Assembly (NCBI GenBank): GCA_016706865.1
Contig: JADJIS010000002.1
Coordinates: forward strand, 1,178,001-1,242,000
DNA: 64,000 nucleotides
Source: Bacteroidota bacterium
GTDB taxonomy: Bacteria; Bacteroidota; Bacteroidia; Chitinophagales; BACL12
Direction of reading: 5' to 3'
Below, piece after piece: positions 16,121 through 25,240 of the stretch; position 1 is the stretch's first letter, and each line of letters begins with the position of its first letter. The notes beneath the pieces are model-generated. The model was not told the DNA's origin, did no database searches, and worked only from the letters and a program-made list of their open reading frames with translations. The position numbers and the translations under genes were made by a program.

Positions 16121-17197
16121 TTAATTTTTTAATTTAACCTGCATAAGTACTGGCTGATGATCGGAGAATTCAAAATTGGTATTGATCGTTTTTATTTTTT
16201 GCAATTCTATATTTGGTGAGAGGAGATAAAAATCTATCACTGTTTTAAAAGTTTTATCATTTAAAGGTGCTTCTAAATGCCTGTTGGTAGGAACATCCGG
16301 GTCATACGCCCAGAGCCAGTTTTCAGGAGTGTAATCAAAACTCATGGAAGGAGGCATAAATCCATCATAACCACCGATAGGTGTAAAAAAATCATTTTTA
16401 AAACTGGGGGGACATTGGTTCCAATCGCCACCGGCAATTACGTAATTTCCTTTTTTATATTCTTCTTCCACATATTTTTTCAGATAATTCATTTCGGCAT
16501 TTTTAATTTCACCGCTCTCATCATATGCAGAATTATGGGTATTGATTATAATTAACTCTTTATTATTTGCCATCGGATAACGCTGCGCTAAAAAACAACG
16601 GTCAAGAAAAAATATTCTTGTGGGCCAGGGGAATTTTCCGGGATACTGATAACGTTGCGATTCTGATGGTTGATATCGCGAAAATGTTGCAACCCCTCCG
16701 GTTACTTTTCCCATTGGATTGGTATAAGGAACCGGAACAAAATTTACATCGTAATTTAATCCAAAACTTGCGGAGTGATCAGTTAGTGTATGAAATACAC
16801 TATCGTATTGATTAACTCCAAAACTCCGTGCTGAATTAACATCAATTTCCTGTATCAGAAAAAAATCAACAGTATCGTTTGATCTTAATATATTTAATTG
16901 GCCCTGAAAATCCTTATCCCAAATTTCTTTAGGTGCTCTCACCATTCTTCCGCCATCGTAAAAAAAGTCAGCTTCTTTCCCCAGCCCTCCATAACCAATA
17001 TTCCAGATCATGAGATTTATTACGGAATCTATAGAATTTGATGCCAGGGCATTGCCCTCCGTTTTTACCTTTTCACTTGTTTCGGGATCTGGTTTATATT
17101 CGGTAATTGTTCCGTAAAGAATTACACCGATAAGATAAAGTGCAACTATTAGCACAAGTAACAGAATGATGCGGAAGGATTTTTTTATATATTTCAT
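16121..17197 (-). CDS. Membrane-anchored endonuclease/exonuclease/phosphatase family protein
   Basis: A 358-residue protein with one N-terminal membrane helix (about residues 9-30) and an extracytoplasmic EEP domain, the fold of DNase I, sphingomyelinase and inositol phosphatases. Seen motifs in order: LMIWNIGYGGLG, FLIQEID with the metal-binding Glu, NTHNSAYD, the GGDWNQCP block with Asp and Asn, and the terminal FSDHQPV with the catalytic Asp-His. Lipid or nucleotide phosphodiesterase activity is possible. Since glpK follows within a few bp, release of glycerol or glycerophosphate from lipid head groups is an attractive but unproven joint role. Confidence 0.85.
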   Translation of the reverse strand: MKYIKKSFRIILLLVLIVALYLIGVILYGTITEYKPDPETSEKVKTEGNALASNSIDSVINLMIWNIGYGGLGKEADFFYDGGRMVRAPKEIWDKDFQGQLNILRSNDTVDFFLIQEIDVNSARSFGVNQYDSVFHTLTDHSASFGLNYDVNFVPVPYTNPMGKVTGGVATFSRYQPSESQRYQYPGKFPWPTRIFFLDRCFLAQRYPMANNKELIIINTHNSAYDESGEIKNAEMNYLKKYVEEEYKKGNYVIAGGDWNQCPPSFKNDFFTPIGGYDGFMPPSMSFDYTPENWLWAYDPDVPTNRHLEAPLNDKTFKTVIDFYLLSPNIELQKIKTINTNFEFSDHQPVLMQVKLKN

Positions 17198-17217
17198 AAA
17201 TTCTGGTATTTAACGCT

Positions 17218-17255
17218 GTGGTTGGTGGCCGTGGTTGGGGGTTTTCACCAACCAC
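17218..17255. repeat. 10-bp inverted repeat between divergent genes
   Basis: GTGGTTGGTG at 17218-17227 pairs perfectly with CACCAACCAC at 17246-17255. It lies between the divergent EEP and lipase-like genes, so it may be a regulatory site for either, or just another repeat; no T-tract follows. Confidence 0.55.
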
Positions 17256-17311
17256 AACTACTTTTGTTATTCCCAATTCAATCCCGAAGGTAAAAGTTTT
17301 ACCTTATATTT

Positions 17312-18172
17312 ATGCCAACATTATATAAAGTATTTATGAATCATTCTACATACGATTGGAAGAATAAAAAAGGTCAACATATTTTCGCTCAGCGTTGGTT
17401 ACCGGATGGTAAACCGATTGCTGTTATATGTCACGTGCACGGACAAAGCGATCACAGCAGCAGATTTGAACATGTGGCTGGTTTTTTTGTGGATCATGAT
17501 ATTGCTTTTATTGCGATCGACCTTATCGGTCATGGGAAAAGTGCAGGCGCACGCGGACATGTTCTTTCCTTTAGTGAATATACCGAGTCGGTTGACATGT
17601 TATTGGATGAAGCGGAGAAATTATTTCCTGATGTTCCAGTGTTTGTTTATGGGCATAGTATGGGTGGAAATATTGTTTTACATCATGCATTTGTAACAAC
17701 ACGAAACATAAAAGGATATATTGTTACATCACCCTGGATAAAACTTGCCTTCGAACCTCCTGCATGGAAAGTGGCTTTGGGAAAAACGGTTAAATCCATT
17801 TTTCCCGCTTTATTGCAACCAACAGGTTTGGATGCATCCTTAATTTCGCACGATGAAGAAGTTGTTGAAAAATATAAGAATGATAAATTGGTGCATGGTA
17901 AAATTTCCGCCTCAGGATTTTTTGAAATATTAATGCATGGATATGCAATTTTAGATCACAAAGACGAATTAAAATATCCCGTTTTATTGATGCACGGAAC
18001 CGGTGATAAAGTTACTTCCTGTGATGCAAGCAGAACATTTGCTAATCAACATCAGAAAAATATGACCTTTATCGAAATGGATGGTTTGTATCATGAAATG
18101 CATAACGAACCCCAGCAATTAACTGTATTTAATGAAATGTTAAATTGGATAAAAAATACAATAAATAAATAA
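17312..18172 (+). CDS. Alpha/beta hydrolase, monoacylglycerol lipase-like
   Basis: A serine hydrolase of the lysophospholipase/monoacylglycerol lipase group, 286 residues, with no signal peptide, so cytosolic. The oxyanion motif VHGQSDHSSRF is near residue 42; the nucleophile elbow GHSMGGN puts Ser at 116; the acid lies in MHGTGDKVTS; and the His in GLYHEMHNEP. DLIGHGKSAGARGHV is typical of the MGL group. A second in-frame ATG (MNHSTYDW, at 17336) is an equally plausible start, since a TATATTTA word overlaps the first. Followed 3 bp later by a small membrane protein gene. It faces away from the EEP-glpK pair, again fitting glycerolipid turnover. Confidence 0.87.
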   Translation: MPTLYKVFMNHSTYDWKNKKGQHIFAQRWLPDGKPIAVICHVHGQSDHSSRFEHVAGFFVDHDIAFIAIDLIGHGKSAGARGHVLSFSEYTESVDMLLDEAEKLFPDVPVFVYGHSMGGNIVLHHAFVTTRNIKGYIVTSPWIKLAFEPPAWKVALGKTVKSIFPALLQPTGLDASLISHDEEVVEKYKNDKLVHGKISASGFFEILMHGYAILDHKDELKYPVLLMHGTGDKVTSCDASRTFANQHQKNMTFIEMDGLYHEMHNEPQQLTVFNEMLNWIKNTINK

Positions 18173-18175
18173 TTT

Positions 18176-18625
18176 ATGACAGCTAAACCAAACGCTCTTC
18201 AATCTATGTCAGTAATTTACGCATCCCTTATAATGGGTGTGGTATTATTTGGGGTGATGACCATCTTTGTGTTAGGGAAACCTGCGCAACCTCAGGATGA
18301 AATGGATATTTTGGGTTATACTGCAATTATTTTAGCAATTGTAGTACCAATAGGTGGAATTTATTTATACAATAAATTAATTGCAGAGGTAAAAGAGGCT
18401 GATGTAAAAACAAAATTAAACAAATGGCGCGCCGCAACTTTAATACGTGCAGCAACAATTGAAGGGCCTTGTTTATTTTGTGTGGTAAATATTATGTTGA
18501 GTGGTGCCGATATATTTCTATATTTGTATGTGGCACTTTTGGTATTGATGATATTCAATTTCCCAACAAAAAACCGGGTGCTAAATGAACTTCAGATTAC
18601 AGAGGAGGATTTGAGTATTAAATAA
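18176..18625 (+). CDS. Small multi-pass membrane protein, unknown family
   Basis: 149 residues with about four hydrophobic helices (roughly 14-34, 46-65, 92-108 and 110-128), separated by a charged loop EVKEADVKTKLNKWRAATLIRAATIEGP. The Trp-Arg-x-Ala..Ile-Arg-Ala-Ala-x-Ile-Glu-Gly block looks conserved, but I do not recognise a named family. Starts 3 bp after the lipase-like gene, so the two are probably cotranscribed. It converges with the VOC gene, with only 5 bp between the stops. Confidence 0.75.
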   Translation: MTAKPNALQSMSVIYASLIMGVVLFGVMTIFVLGKPAQPQDEMDILGYTAIILAIVVPIGGIYLYNKLIAEVKEADVKTKLNKWRAATLIRAATIEGPCLFCVVNIMLSGADIFLYLYVALLVLMIFNFPTKNRVLNELQITEEDLSIK

Positions 18626-18630
18626 CAGAT

Positions 18631-19689
18631 CTATCCCCTCGTTCTATTCAAGCCCATTGCTTTCACCATCCAATTTGGCAATGCCTGTTCAGGATCTCTT
18701 TTTTGCAGATTCAAATACCATCCGAATTTTTTTAGAATTGGAACTTTATGCGTTTCTACAAATTCTATTAATGCCCCGTCAGGATCTTCTATGTACGAAA
18801 AATGTCCCGCTGCTTCTCCCATATCAAAATGATCGCCGCTATCAACAGTAAACGGATAACCTTTTGAAGTACATAATTCCTTCATTTCTTTCATGCCCTG
18901 AATATCAAAACACAAATGAATAAAACCAAGATCACCCCAAAAACGATTTTCAAATATTTTTTTTACGGGACGATCATATACTTTTATTAATTCAATTTCA
19001 CCGTTTCCTAAAAGTTTACTGAATGGTCCGCGTCGGGATGTTGATTGTGCCAATAAAACTCTTCTCGATTTAATTTGTCCTCCAGGTAAAACAGAGGTAT
19101 CATTAAATATCTCTTCCTTATCATAAACAACCTTATCAAATCCGAGAATTTCACCATAAAATCGTTTTGATCTTTCCATATCTGTAACACCAACTACAGC
19201 TCCATAACTTCCACCGGTGGTAAATTCCGTTTTGCCAAACCAATCATCCGCTTTTACAATTTCAAATACATTTCCATAAAGATCTTTTAAATAAAAATGT
19301 GGATCTCCTTTAGGATCGTTGGTTACTTCTCCTAAAATTTTTACACCCTGACGTTGCAACGTTTTATAAGTAGCCTGTACATCCCGACTTTTTATTTTAC
19401 ATGCAAATATTCCAAGATCGCCATATTGAATTTCAAATGTAGCTGCAACCGGAGTTCTGGAAGTATATTGCCAAATCTCAAAACCACCACCTCCATTCAT
19501 ATTAATTGCAAGAATCGCATGGCGTTTATGTGGCTGTCCACCCGTATAGGGCAACATCAAGTTCGCCTCTGCGGCCTCCTCAAATATCTTCACATCCATC
19601 CCAAATTTTTCTCTATACCATCTCCATGCCTCTTGTACGAATGGATTGCCGATTCCTATTTGTTGTATTCCACTTATTATTGGTTTCAT
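18631..19689 (-). CDS. VOC family (glyoxalase/dioxygenase fold) protein, two modules
   Basis: A 352-residue cytosolic protein made of two vicinal-oxygen-chelate modules. The first covers about 1-150 (GIQQIGIGNPFVQEAWRWY, then DPKGDPHFYLKDLYGNVFEIV); the second covers about 160-320 (GVTDMERSKRFYGEILGFD, then GFIHLCFDI and SYIEDPDGALIEFVE). Each repeats the DPxG...EFVE-like end typical of the fold, with a Glu that can hold a metal. The family includes glyoxalase I, extradiol dioxygenases and resistance proteins, so the reaction cannot be named. Monocistronic in appearance; heptamer repeats fill the upstream gap. Confidence 0.82.
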   Translation of the reverse strand: MKPIISGIQQIGIGNPFVQEAWRWYREKFGMDVKIFEEAAEANLMLPYTGGQPHKRHAILAINMNGGGGFEIWQYTSRTPVAATFEIQYGDLGIFACKIKSRDVQATYKTLQRQGVKILGEVTNDPKGDPHFYLKDLYGNVFEIVKADDWFGKTEFTTGGSYGAVVGVTDMERSKRFYGEILGFDKVVYDKEEIFNDTSVLPGGQIKSRRVLLAQSTSRRGPFSKLLGNGEIELIKVYDRPVKKIFENRFWGDLGFIHLCFDIQGMKEMKELCTSKGYPFTVDSGDHFDMGEAAGHFSYIEDPDGALIEFVETHKVPILKKFGWYLNLQKRDPEQALPNWMVKAMGLNRTRG

Positions 19690-19721
19690 GATTACATTTT
19701 CAGTTTGTTAATTTATTTTAT

Positions 19722-19860
19722 CGTGAATCGTGAGTCGTGAATCCGGGTCGGAGCATACTCATAACTCATTACTCATAACTCATTCATGCCTAGTAACAGT
19801 TCTAATTCGAAGCAAAATCATGATGCGGACATACTCACCACTCACTACTCACCATTCACT
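19722..19860. repeat. Three heptamer repeat blocks between VOC and SDR genes
   Basis: CGTGAAT x3 at 19722-19742; ACTCATA, ACTCATT, ACTCATA, ACTCATT at 19757-19784; ACTCACC, ACTCACT, ACTCACC, ATTCACT at 19833-19860, ending on the SDR stop codon. These are reverse complements of the three words seen near 13255-13547. Confidence 0.85.
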
Positions 19861-20677
19861 ATTTCGTTGCTACTTTCGATATCATTTTATAATATAGTCC
19901 CGGCAAAAACCTCCTAATATGCGCCATCCAGATTTCTTTTCCGCCAATCAGAACTTCTTTTTTATTATTTTTTATTGCTTTTATTATTTTTCTTGCACAT
20001 ACATCCACAGGCATCCCTTTTGCTTGTCCGGGATCTAATATAGCCTGATTTTTTCCGTCGCCTTTTACCGCGTTATAAGAAATATTTGTATGCACAAATC
20101 CCGGCATTATTATGTGTATTTGAACGGGTGATCCTTTGATGGTATTTTCTGCGCGCATAGCATCAAAATACCCTATCAATGCGTGTTTACTTGCGCAATA
20201 TGTGGACCGATTAGGGACACCGATTTTTCCTGTGATACTGCTTAACAAAATTATTTTGCCGTAACCGTTTTTTTCCATTTGTGGAATTACAGCTTTGCTT
20301 AAAATTACGGAACTATTAAAATTAATATCCATAATTCGCTGTTCCACATCCGCTTCGGTTTCCATTGCAGTGGATCGCTGACTTATTCCGCCGCTATTTA
20401 TAAGCATGTCTATCCTCCCAAAAAGTGCAATAGCCTTTTCCGCAATTCCATTAAGTGAATTCAAATCAGAAAGATCAATTGGTAAAACTTCAATATTACT
20501 GCTGTAGGGAAGGCATTCCGTTTTTACCCTTTCGAGTTCCTCTTTTCTTCGTGAGGATAGGATCAAAGTAGCTTTATCACGGGCAAATTGTTTTGCAAGT
20601 TCTTCCCCAATACCCGAAGAGGCGCCTGTTATCCAGATCACTTTTCCAGTTGCGAAGGTCTTATTTGCAGCACTCAT
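19859..20677 (-). CDS. Short-chain dehydrogenase/reductase
   Basis: A 272-residue classical SDR that oxidises or reduces a hydroxyl or carbonyl with NAD(P). The cofactor loop TGASSGIG is at residues 17-24, followed by SSRRKEELERV, whose Arg residues favour NADP. NSGG takes the place of the usual NNAG. The catalytic SSITGKIG and YCASK (Ser, Tyr, Lys) lie near 148-167. The C-terminal basic segment (HIRRFLPGLYYKM) resembles membrane-associated DHRS7-like members. It follows the GT2 gene after 13 bp but also has its own promoter word. Confidence 0.92.
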   Translation of the reverse strand: MSAANKTFATGKVIWITGASSGIGEELAKQFARDKATLILSSRRKEELERVKTECLPYSSNIEVLPIDLSDLNSLNGIAEKAIALFGRIDMLINSGGISQRSTAMETEADVEQRIMDINFNSSVILSKAVIPQMEKNGYGKIILLSSITGKIGVPNRSTYCASKHALIGYFDAMRAENTIKGSPVQIHIIMPGFVHTNISYNAVKGDGKNQAILDPGQAKGMPVDVCARKIIKAIKNNKKEVLIGGKEIWMAHIRRFLPGLYYKMISKVATK

Positions 20678-20681
20678 GCCG

Positions 20682-20689
20682 CAAAGATA
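20682..20689 (-). promoter_or_regulatory. TAnnTTTG element 4 bp before the SDR ATG
   Basis: TATCTTTG on the minus strand ends 4 bp before the SDR start codon. Transcription from it would start at or next to the ATG, giving a leaderless or nearly leaderless message. Confidence 0.65.
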
Positions 20690-20690
20690 C

Positions 20691-21395
20691 TTATTGCCCC
20701 TTAGGATGTTTAATCATGCTGTGGTAAGTATTGCGAATGCGCTGCGGACTATAGGCTCCCGACATAAACATATACATGGCGACTGCATTGGCGAAGTTCA
20801 CCTTTGCCCAACTGTTGTGTTCATATTTTCTTGCAGAAACTACCGCATATTCCGGGATCACTTTGAAGGAATATATTTTCATCAACCGTTTAACAAAATC
20901 ATAATCCTCCATGATGATAAATTTTTCACTAAATCCATTTAAAGCAAAAAATATTTCTTTTTTTACAAAAAGTGTCTGATCACCGCCGCGGCATATTAAT
21001 CCCCCGAAACGATTAAAAAAAGCATTTACTTTTAATAAATATTTATCTGAATCAAATTTATAACGGAAACAACCGGCATCATAATTTTGATGAACGGCTT
21101 CAATTATTGAATCAAAACAGGTTTTGGGAGGAATACAATCAGCATGTACAAAATATAAAATTTCTCCCCTGGCATGTTTAGCAGCAAAGTTCATTTGATT
21201 GGAACGACCTTTTTTTGGGGAATGCAGAATTATTGTATTGAATTGGGACGCTATTTTTATAGTATTATCCTCACTTCCACCATCACAAACAATACATTCT
21301 AAAATTTTATCGGAATTTATTGATGCAAACCACAACAAAATTTTTGAAATATATTTTTCCTCATTAAGGGTAGGAATAATTATACTGATTTTCAT
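20691..21395 (-). CDS. Family 2 glycosyltransferase (TIGR04283-like)
   Basis: A 234-residue GT-A fold transferase. It opens with ISIIIPTLNEEKYIS, then CDGGSEDNT, then KGRSNQMNFAAKHARGEIL followed by FVHADCIPP (an Asp-containing metal site in place of the usual DxD), GGDQTLFVKKEIF and FIIMEDYDFVKRL. This set is typical of the TIGR04283 group, which annotation pipelines name arsenosugar biosynthesis glycosyltransferase, but no arsenic-related gene is near, so that name should not be carried over. It sits 1 bp downstream of the GNAT gene and 13 bp before the SDR, suggesting GNAT-GT2-SDR as one unit. Confidence 0.88.
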   Translation of the reverse strand: MKISIIIPTLNEEKYISKILLWFASINSDKILECIVCDGGSEDNTIKIASQFNTIILHSPKKGRSNQMNFAAKHARGEILYFVHADCIPPKTCFDSIIEAVHQNYDAGCFRYKFDSDKYLLKVNAFFNRFGGLICRGGDQTLFVKKEIFFALNGFSEKFIIMEDYDFVKRLMKIYSFKVIPEYAVVSARKYEHNSWAKVNFANAVAMYMFMSGAYSPQRIRNTYHSMIKHPKGQ

Positions 21396-21396
21396 C

Positions 21397-21930
21397 TTAT
21401 AAACTTTTGATCATGATAAAATCATCTTGAACATCGTCTCCTAAAGTAAAGGTAGTTGTTCCTGAAATTATAAAACCTAAATGTTTGTATATGGCAATTG
21501 CCTTTTCATTCTTTTGCCAAACACCTAACCACAAATAATTACAGGAACTTTCTAACGCAAAATTTTCTGTAATGTTCATCAGTTTTTTCCCCACTTTATA
21601 TTGCTGATATTCTTTAATAACATAATACCGGGAAATTTCGCAACCACTTCCTTCTGCCATATACGTTGAATTTATGACCTCCAGTTTTATGTAACCTATC
21701 ATTTTTTCTCCCTTGAAAGCGATAAAAATGGTAATATTTTTAGTTTTGAGTTCTGCCCCGATCACCTCCGGAGAAAAATGAGTGTTTATATACAATTGCA
21801 TGTTCTCACTTGTATTTTCCTGTTGGTAGGTGTCGTAAAAGGTTTCTGCACATAAACTGCATAGGCCACTTAGGTCATCCGGACTAGCTTTTCTGATTTT
21901 TATTTCCTCTGTATATACATGCTCCATCAC
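21397..21930 (-). CDS. GNAT family N-acetyltransferase
   Basis: A 177-residue acetyl-CoA-dependent acetyltransferase. The GNAT fold shows in IRKASPDDLSGLCSL at the start, GEKMIGYIKLE for the beta4 region, the acetyl-CoA loop EYQQYKVGKKLMN (a Q-x-x-x-x-G-K variant of Q/RxxGxG/A), and WLGVWQKNEKAIAIYKHLGF near the end, which resembles PaiA/spermidine acetyltransferase relatives. Substrate unknown. First gene of the GNAT-GT2-SDR run. Confidence 0.88.
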   Translation of the reverse strand: MMEHVYTEEIKIRKASPDDLSGLCSLCAETFYDTYQQENTSENMQLYINTHFSPEVIGAELKTKNITIFIAFKGEKMIGYIKLEVINSTYMAEGSGCEISRYYVIKEYQQYKVGKKLMNITENFALESSCNYLWLGVWQKNEKAIAIYKHLGFIISGTTTFTLGDDVQDDFIMIKSL

Positions 21931-22117
21931 CCAATTTTAACACTTTGGCATCAATTTTTCGGCATTGGTCGAAAAATTATGTTAAAATTTATAGGGCGCC
22001 TGTAACTTTCTGTCATATTTATACGCCTTAGCGTTAAATATGGTTAAAAGATATACATATTAACATAATAATTTTTAATTTCACGTTACCGAAGGGTAGC
22101 ACTATAAAAACCACTAA

Positions 22118-22498
22118 ATGAAAAACCTGATCGCTATCGTATTTGTAATGTTAACAGGCCTTTCTGTTGTTTTGGCAGGCGGTCCTGAAAGCGACGATCT
22201 TTTAAATGCTGCCACCTGTGTTGTGGATGAAACCGCCCAACGAAGCTATTCTACCAGTCAATCAGGCGAAAAGAAGATATCTTATGCATCGGTAATACCT
22301 GCTCCGGATGAAAAAAATGTGGTGATCACTTTTACGATCAATGAGGATAACAAGATACATGTGGTAGATGTTAAAGGTGGTTATGCCTTTCTAAACCATT
22401 ATATAAAATCATCCCTGGAAGGAAAAGTGATCAAAACTGAGAATGCCTTACCCGGAATAAACTATGTTATGGCTGTAAAATTGCCAACCTCTGTCTGA
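22118..22498 (+). CDS. Small secreted protein of unknown function
   Basis: 126 residues with a signal peptide (MKNLIAIVFVMLTGLSVVLAGG). The mature part has the pattern NVVITFTINEDNKIHVVDVKGG, then YIKSSLEGK, recalling small Bacteroidota periplasmic proteins with a TonB-C-like beta-alpha-beta core. No catalytic motif. It stands alone between divergent GNAT and the PIG-L gene, and has its own terminator. Confidence 0.75.
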   Translation: MKNLIAIVFVMLTGLSVVLAGGPESDDLLNAATCVVDETAQRSYSTSQSGEKKISYASVIPAPDEKNVVITFTINEDNKIHVVDVKGGYAFLNHYIKSSLEGKVIKTENALPGINYVMAVKLPTSV

Positions 22499-22521
22499 AA
22501 ATATTAATAAAAGCTATATGG

Positions 22522-22555
22522 AACCCTCGAACTTAATCGGGGGTTTTCTATTTTT
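22522..22555 (+). terminator. Rho-independent terminator
   Basis: AACCCTCGA pairs with TCGGGGGTT (one G-T pair) around ACTTAA and is followed by TTCTATTTTT, 24 bp after the stop of the small secreted protein gene. Confidence 0.8.
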
Positions 22556-22632
22556 GAGGCAGGAGAAGAAATTTTGTTTATCTATTATTTTACGATATCC
22601 CCCTTCTTCCACTATTAAATCGGAATCAATTT

Positions 22633-25158
22633 ATGAAAAAGAGTTTATTTATTATTTGTTTTTTATCAGCACTTAGAATTTCATTTGCGCAACAGGTCGA
22701 ATGGAATTCTTCCAGAATTTTATTGGAGATACAAAAATTAAATACCACTGGTAGTGTGCTGTATATCGCCGCGCATCCGGATGATGAAAATACCAGAATG
22801 ATAACTTATCTGGCAAACGAAAAGAAAGTGCGCACCGGGTATTTATCGCTCACAAGAGGAGATGGTGGACAAAATCTTGTTGGTGATGAACAAGGTGCCT
22901 ATTTGGGATTAATACGAACACAGGAATTAATGGCAGCGAGAAGAACCGATGGTGGCGAACAATTTTTTACACGTGCAGTTGATTTCGGTTACAGCAAAAG
23001 TGCAACGGAAACATTTACCAAATGGCCACACGATAGTATTTTAAGTGATGTTGTATGGGTGATAAGAAATTTCAGACCTGATATTATAATTATGCGTTTT
23101 CCACCGGATGAACGTGCAGGTCATGGACAACATACCGTTAGTGGAATTATTGCAGAAGAAGCATTTGCGGCAGCTGCAGATCCCACAAAATTTCCGGAAC
23201 AATTAAAATATGTTACTGTATGGCAGGCACAAAGATTATTTTTAAATAATTCTACCTGGTGGGATAAAGATCTGCCCACTAAAATTGCAAACGGTGAAAA
23301 AAATCTCGCATGGTTGGATGTTGGAGGATATAATGCGCTGCTGGGGAAAAGTTACGGCGAAATTGCAGCCGAAAGCAGAACCAATCATAAAAGTCAGGGT
23401 TTTGGAAGTACACCAACCAGAGGTGAACAAAAAGAATATCTCGAATTAAAAAACGGAACTGCTTTTTCGAACAACGATATTTTTGATGGAATTTCCACTT
23501 CCTGGGAGCGGTATCGTCAGGGTTCGGAAATAAAATTAGCGTTGGATAAAATTATATCTGATTTTGATGTAATACACCCGGAAAAATCAGTGGATGCATT
23601 ATTAAAAGTTTACACTCAATTAGAAAATACTCCTACCGATCAATTGGTAGAATTTAAAAAACAACAGTTGCAGAATATTATTGTAGCATGTTTGGGATTG
23701 TGGCTGGAGCCTGTTGCGGAGAAGGATATGGTGGTGCAGGGGGAAGAAATTAAAATATTCAGTTCCTCCATCAAGAGAAATGAATATCCTCTCACATTGG
23801 AGTCCATTACAGTTTTAAATAATGAATATAAGGCAGGTGAAATTCTTCCTGCTGGAATTAATCAATTAGATACTTTTGAGATTCGTATCTCTGGCAATTT
23901 AAAATCTTCGCCTTATTGGCTGGACGATGATTATAACGGGCTCTTCACAATTTCGGATCAAAAGAATCGCGGTAAAGCAGAAAATGATCCATTACTTTCA
24001 TTTATTTATAACGTAAAAATTGGCGAGCAATTATTTAATATAAAAAGAGCTGTTGTATATAAAGAAACAGATGCTGTAAAAGGGGAAATATACAAACCTT
24101 TAAGTATTATACCCGAATATTATATAGAGTTAGATCAAAACAATATATTTCTGCATCAAGATGCTCCCACAGAAATATCATTTAGCGTATATGCAAACAG
24201 AGACTTAGCTAATGCGCCGCTGGTAATTAAATCAGATAATATGGATAAACAAACTTCTGAGAAGGTTTTTATTGATTTAAAAAAAGGCGAAACGCGGAAT
24301 TATAAAGTGAAAGTAAAACCAACTGGTCAATTAACTAATTTTGGTTTTTACAAAATCCGTTCTGATTCCTTATTCATTTTTGACGAAAATGCGAACGAAC
24401 GGGTTGTAACTACAGATACATATTTCGAAGCAGGTTCAAATTATATTATCGAATACGATCACATTCCCCGCCAGGTAGTATTCGAGCAGGCAACCGTTAA
24501 AATTATCAATGCAGATATTAAAATACCTCAGATTAAAATTGCATACATAGAAGGTGCCGGTGATAAAGTGGATGAAAGTCTGCAACAGATCGGATTAAAT
24601 ATTACTACAATTGCACCGGAAGCCATCACCTTAAATGAATTGAAAAAATATGAGGCTGTAGTAATTGGTGTTCGTGCATACAATACCTCTAAGGTGCTGG
24701 CAGATAATCAAAGTATTTTAATGCAATATGTTAATGAAGGCGGACTTGTTATCACCCAATACAATACGAACTGGGATATGTATACAGAAATTATAGGTCC
24801 TTATCCGTTTAAAATTAAAAGAGGTCGCGTAACAGATGAAAATTCACCCGTCGACTTTTTGCTCCCGGAGCATAGTGTATTAAATACACCAAATAAACTC
24901 ACTAAAGCAGATTTTGACGGATGGATACAAGAACGCGGAATTTATTTTGCAGAAGAACTTGCACCGGAATATGTATCACCATTGGCATTTACCGACCCCA
25001 ACGAAAAACCTCAGAGCGGCAGTTTAATAATTGCAGATTACGGCAAAGGTGCATTTATGTATACCGGTATCGCATTTTTTCGTGAATTACCTGCCGGAGT
25101 TCCGGGAGCATATCGTTTATTTATAAATTTATTATCCTATAAAAATCAGGGTAAATAA
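22633..25158 (+). CDS. Secreted PIG-L/LmbE family deacetylase, multidomain
   Basis: An 841-residue exported protein with a signal peptide ending at SFAQ. The PIG-L domain covers about residues 40-290: the zinc motif AHPDDEN is at 47-53, TRGDGGQN follows, and GHGQHTVSG near 175 supplies the second His. PIG-L enzymes remove acetyl groups from GlcNAc-containing substrates. The rest (about 340-600) looks like beta-sandwich modules. The last 200 residues, with IAYIEGAGDKVDESLQQIGL and VNEGGLVITQYN, resemble a ThuA/class-I-amidotransferase-like fold. No T9SS tail. The neighbouring sodium symporter suggests import of a released amino sugar, which is inference. Confidence 0.87.
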   Translation: MKKSLFIICFLSALRISFAQQVEWNSSRILLEIQKLNTTGSVLYIAAHPDDENTRMITYLANEKKVRTGYLSLTRGDGGQNLVGDEQGAYLGLIRTQELMAARRTDGGEQFFTRAVDFGYSKSATETFTKWPHDSILSDVVWVIRNFRPDIIIMRFPPDERAGHGQHTVSGIIAEEAFAAAADPTKFPEQLKYVTVWQAQRLFLNNSTWWDKDLPTKIANGEKNLAWLDVGGYNALLGKSYGEIAAESRTNHKSQGFGSTPTRGEQKEYLELKNGTAFSNNDIFDGISTSWERYRQGSEIKLALDKIISDFDVIHPEKSVDALLKVYTQLENTPTDQLVEFKKQQLQNIIVACLGLWLEPVAEKDMVVQGEEIKIFSSSIKRNEYPLTLESITVLNNEYKAGEILPAGINQLDTFEIRISGNLKSSPYWLDDDYNGLFTISDQKNRGKAENDPLLSFIYNVKIGEQLFNIKRAVVYKETDAVKGEIYKPLSIIPEYYIELDQNNIFLHQDAPTEISFSVYANRDLANAPLVIKSDNMDKQTSEKVFIDLKKGETRNYKVKVKPTGQLTNFGFYKIRSDSLFIFDENANERVVTTDTYFEAGSNYIIEYDHIPRQVVFEQATVKIINADIKIPQIKIAYIEGAGDKVDESLQQIGLNITTIAPEAITLNELKKYEAVVIGVRAYNTSKVLADNQSILMQYVNEGGLVITQYNTNWDMYTEIIGPYPFKIKRGRVTDENSPVDFLLPEHSVLNTPNKLTKADFDGWIQERGIYFAEELAPEYVSPLAFTDPNEKPQSGSLIIADYGKGAFMYTGIAFFRELPAGVPGAYRLFINLLSYKNQGK

Positions 25159-25186
25159 TGATCGTATTTAGTTCCTCCGTTATTTT

Positions 25187-25227
25187 AAACTTCGCGAAAC
25201 TTCGCGTCCTTAGCGACTTCGTGGCCT
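25187..25227 (+). repeat. Degenerate CTTCGCG word repeat
   Basis: CTTCGCGAAA, CTTCGCGTCC, TTAGCGA and CTTCGTGGCC follow each other in the PIG-L to symporter gap. Similar words form one arm of the hairpin at 29098-29183 and lie at 9887-9925. Confidence 0.6.
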
Positions 25228-25240
25228 TAACACTATCTAA

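Noticed and set aside
20691..21395. Arsenosugar biosynthesis role for the GT2 gene
   Set aside because: Only the family label suggests it; no arsenic methyltransferase or radical SAM gene is in the window.
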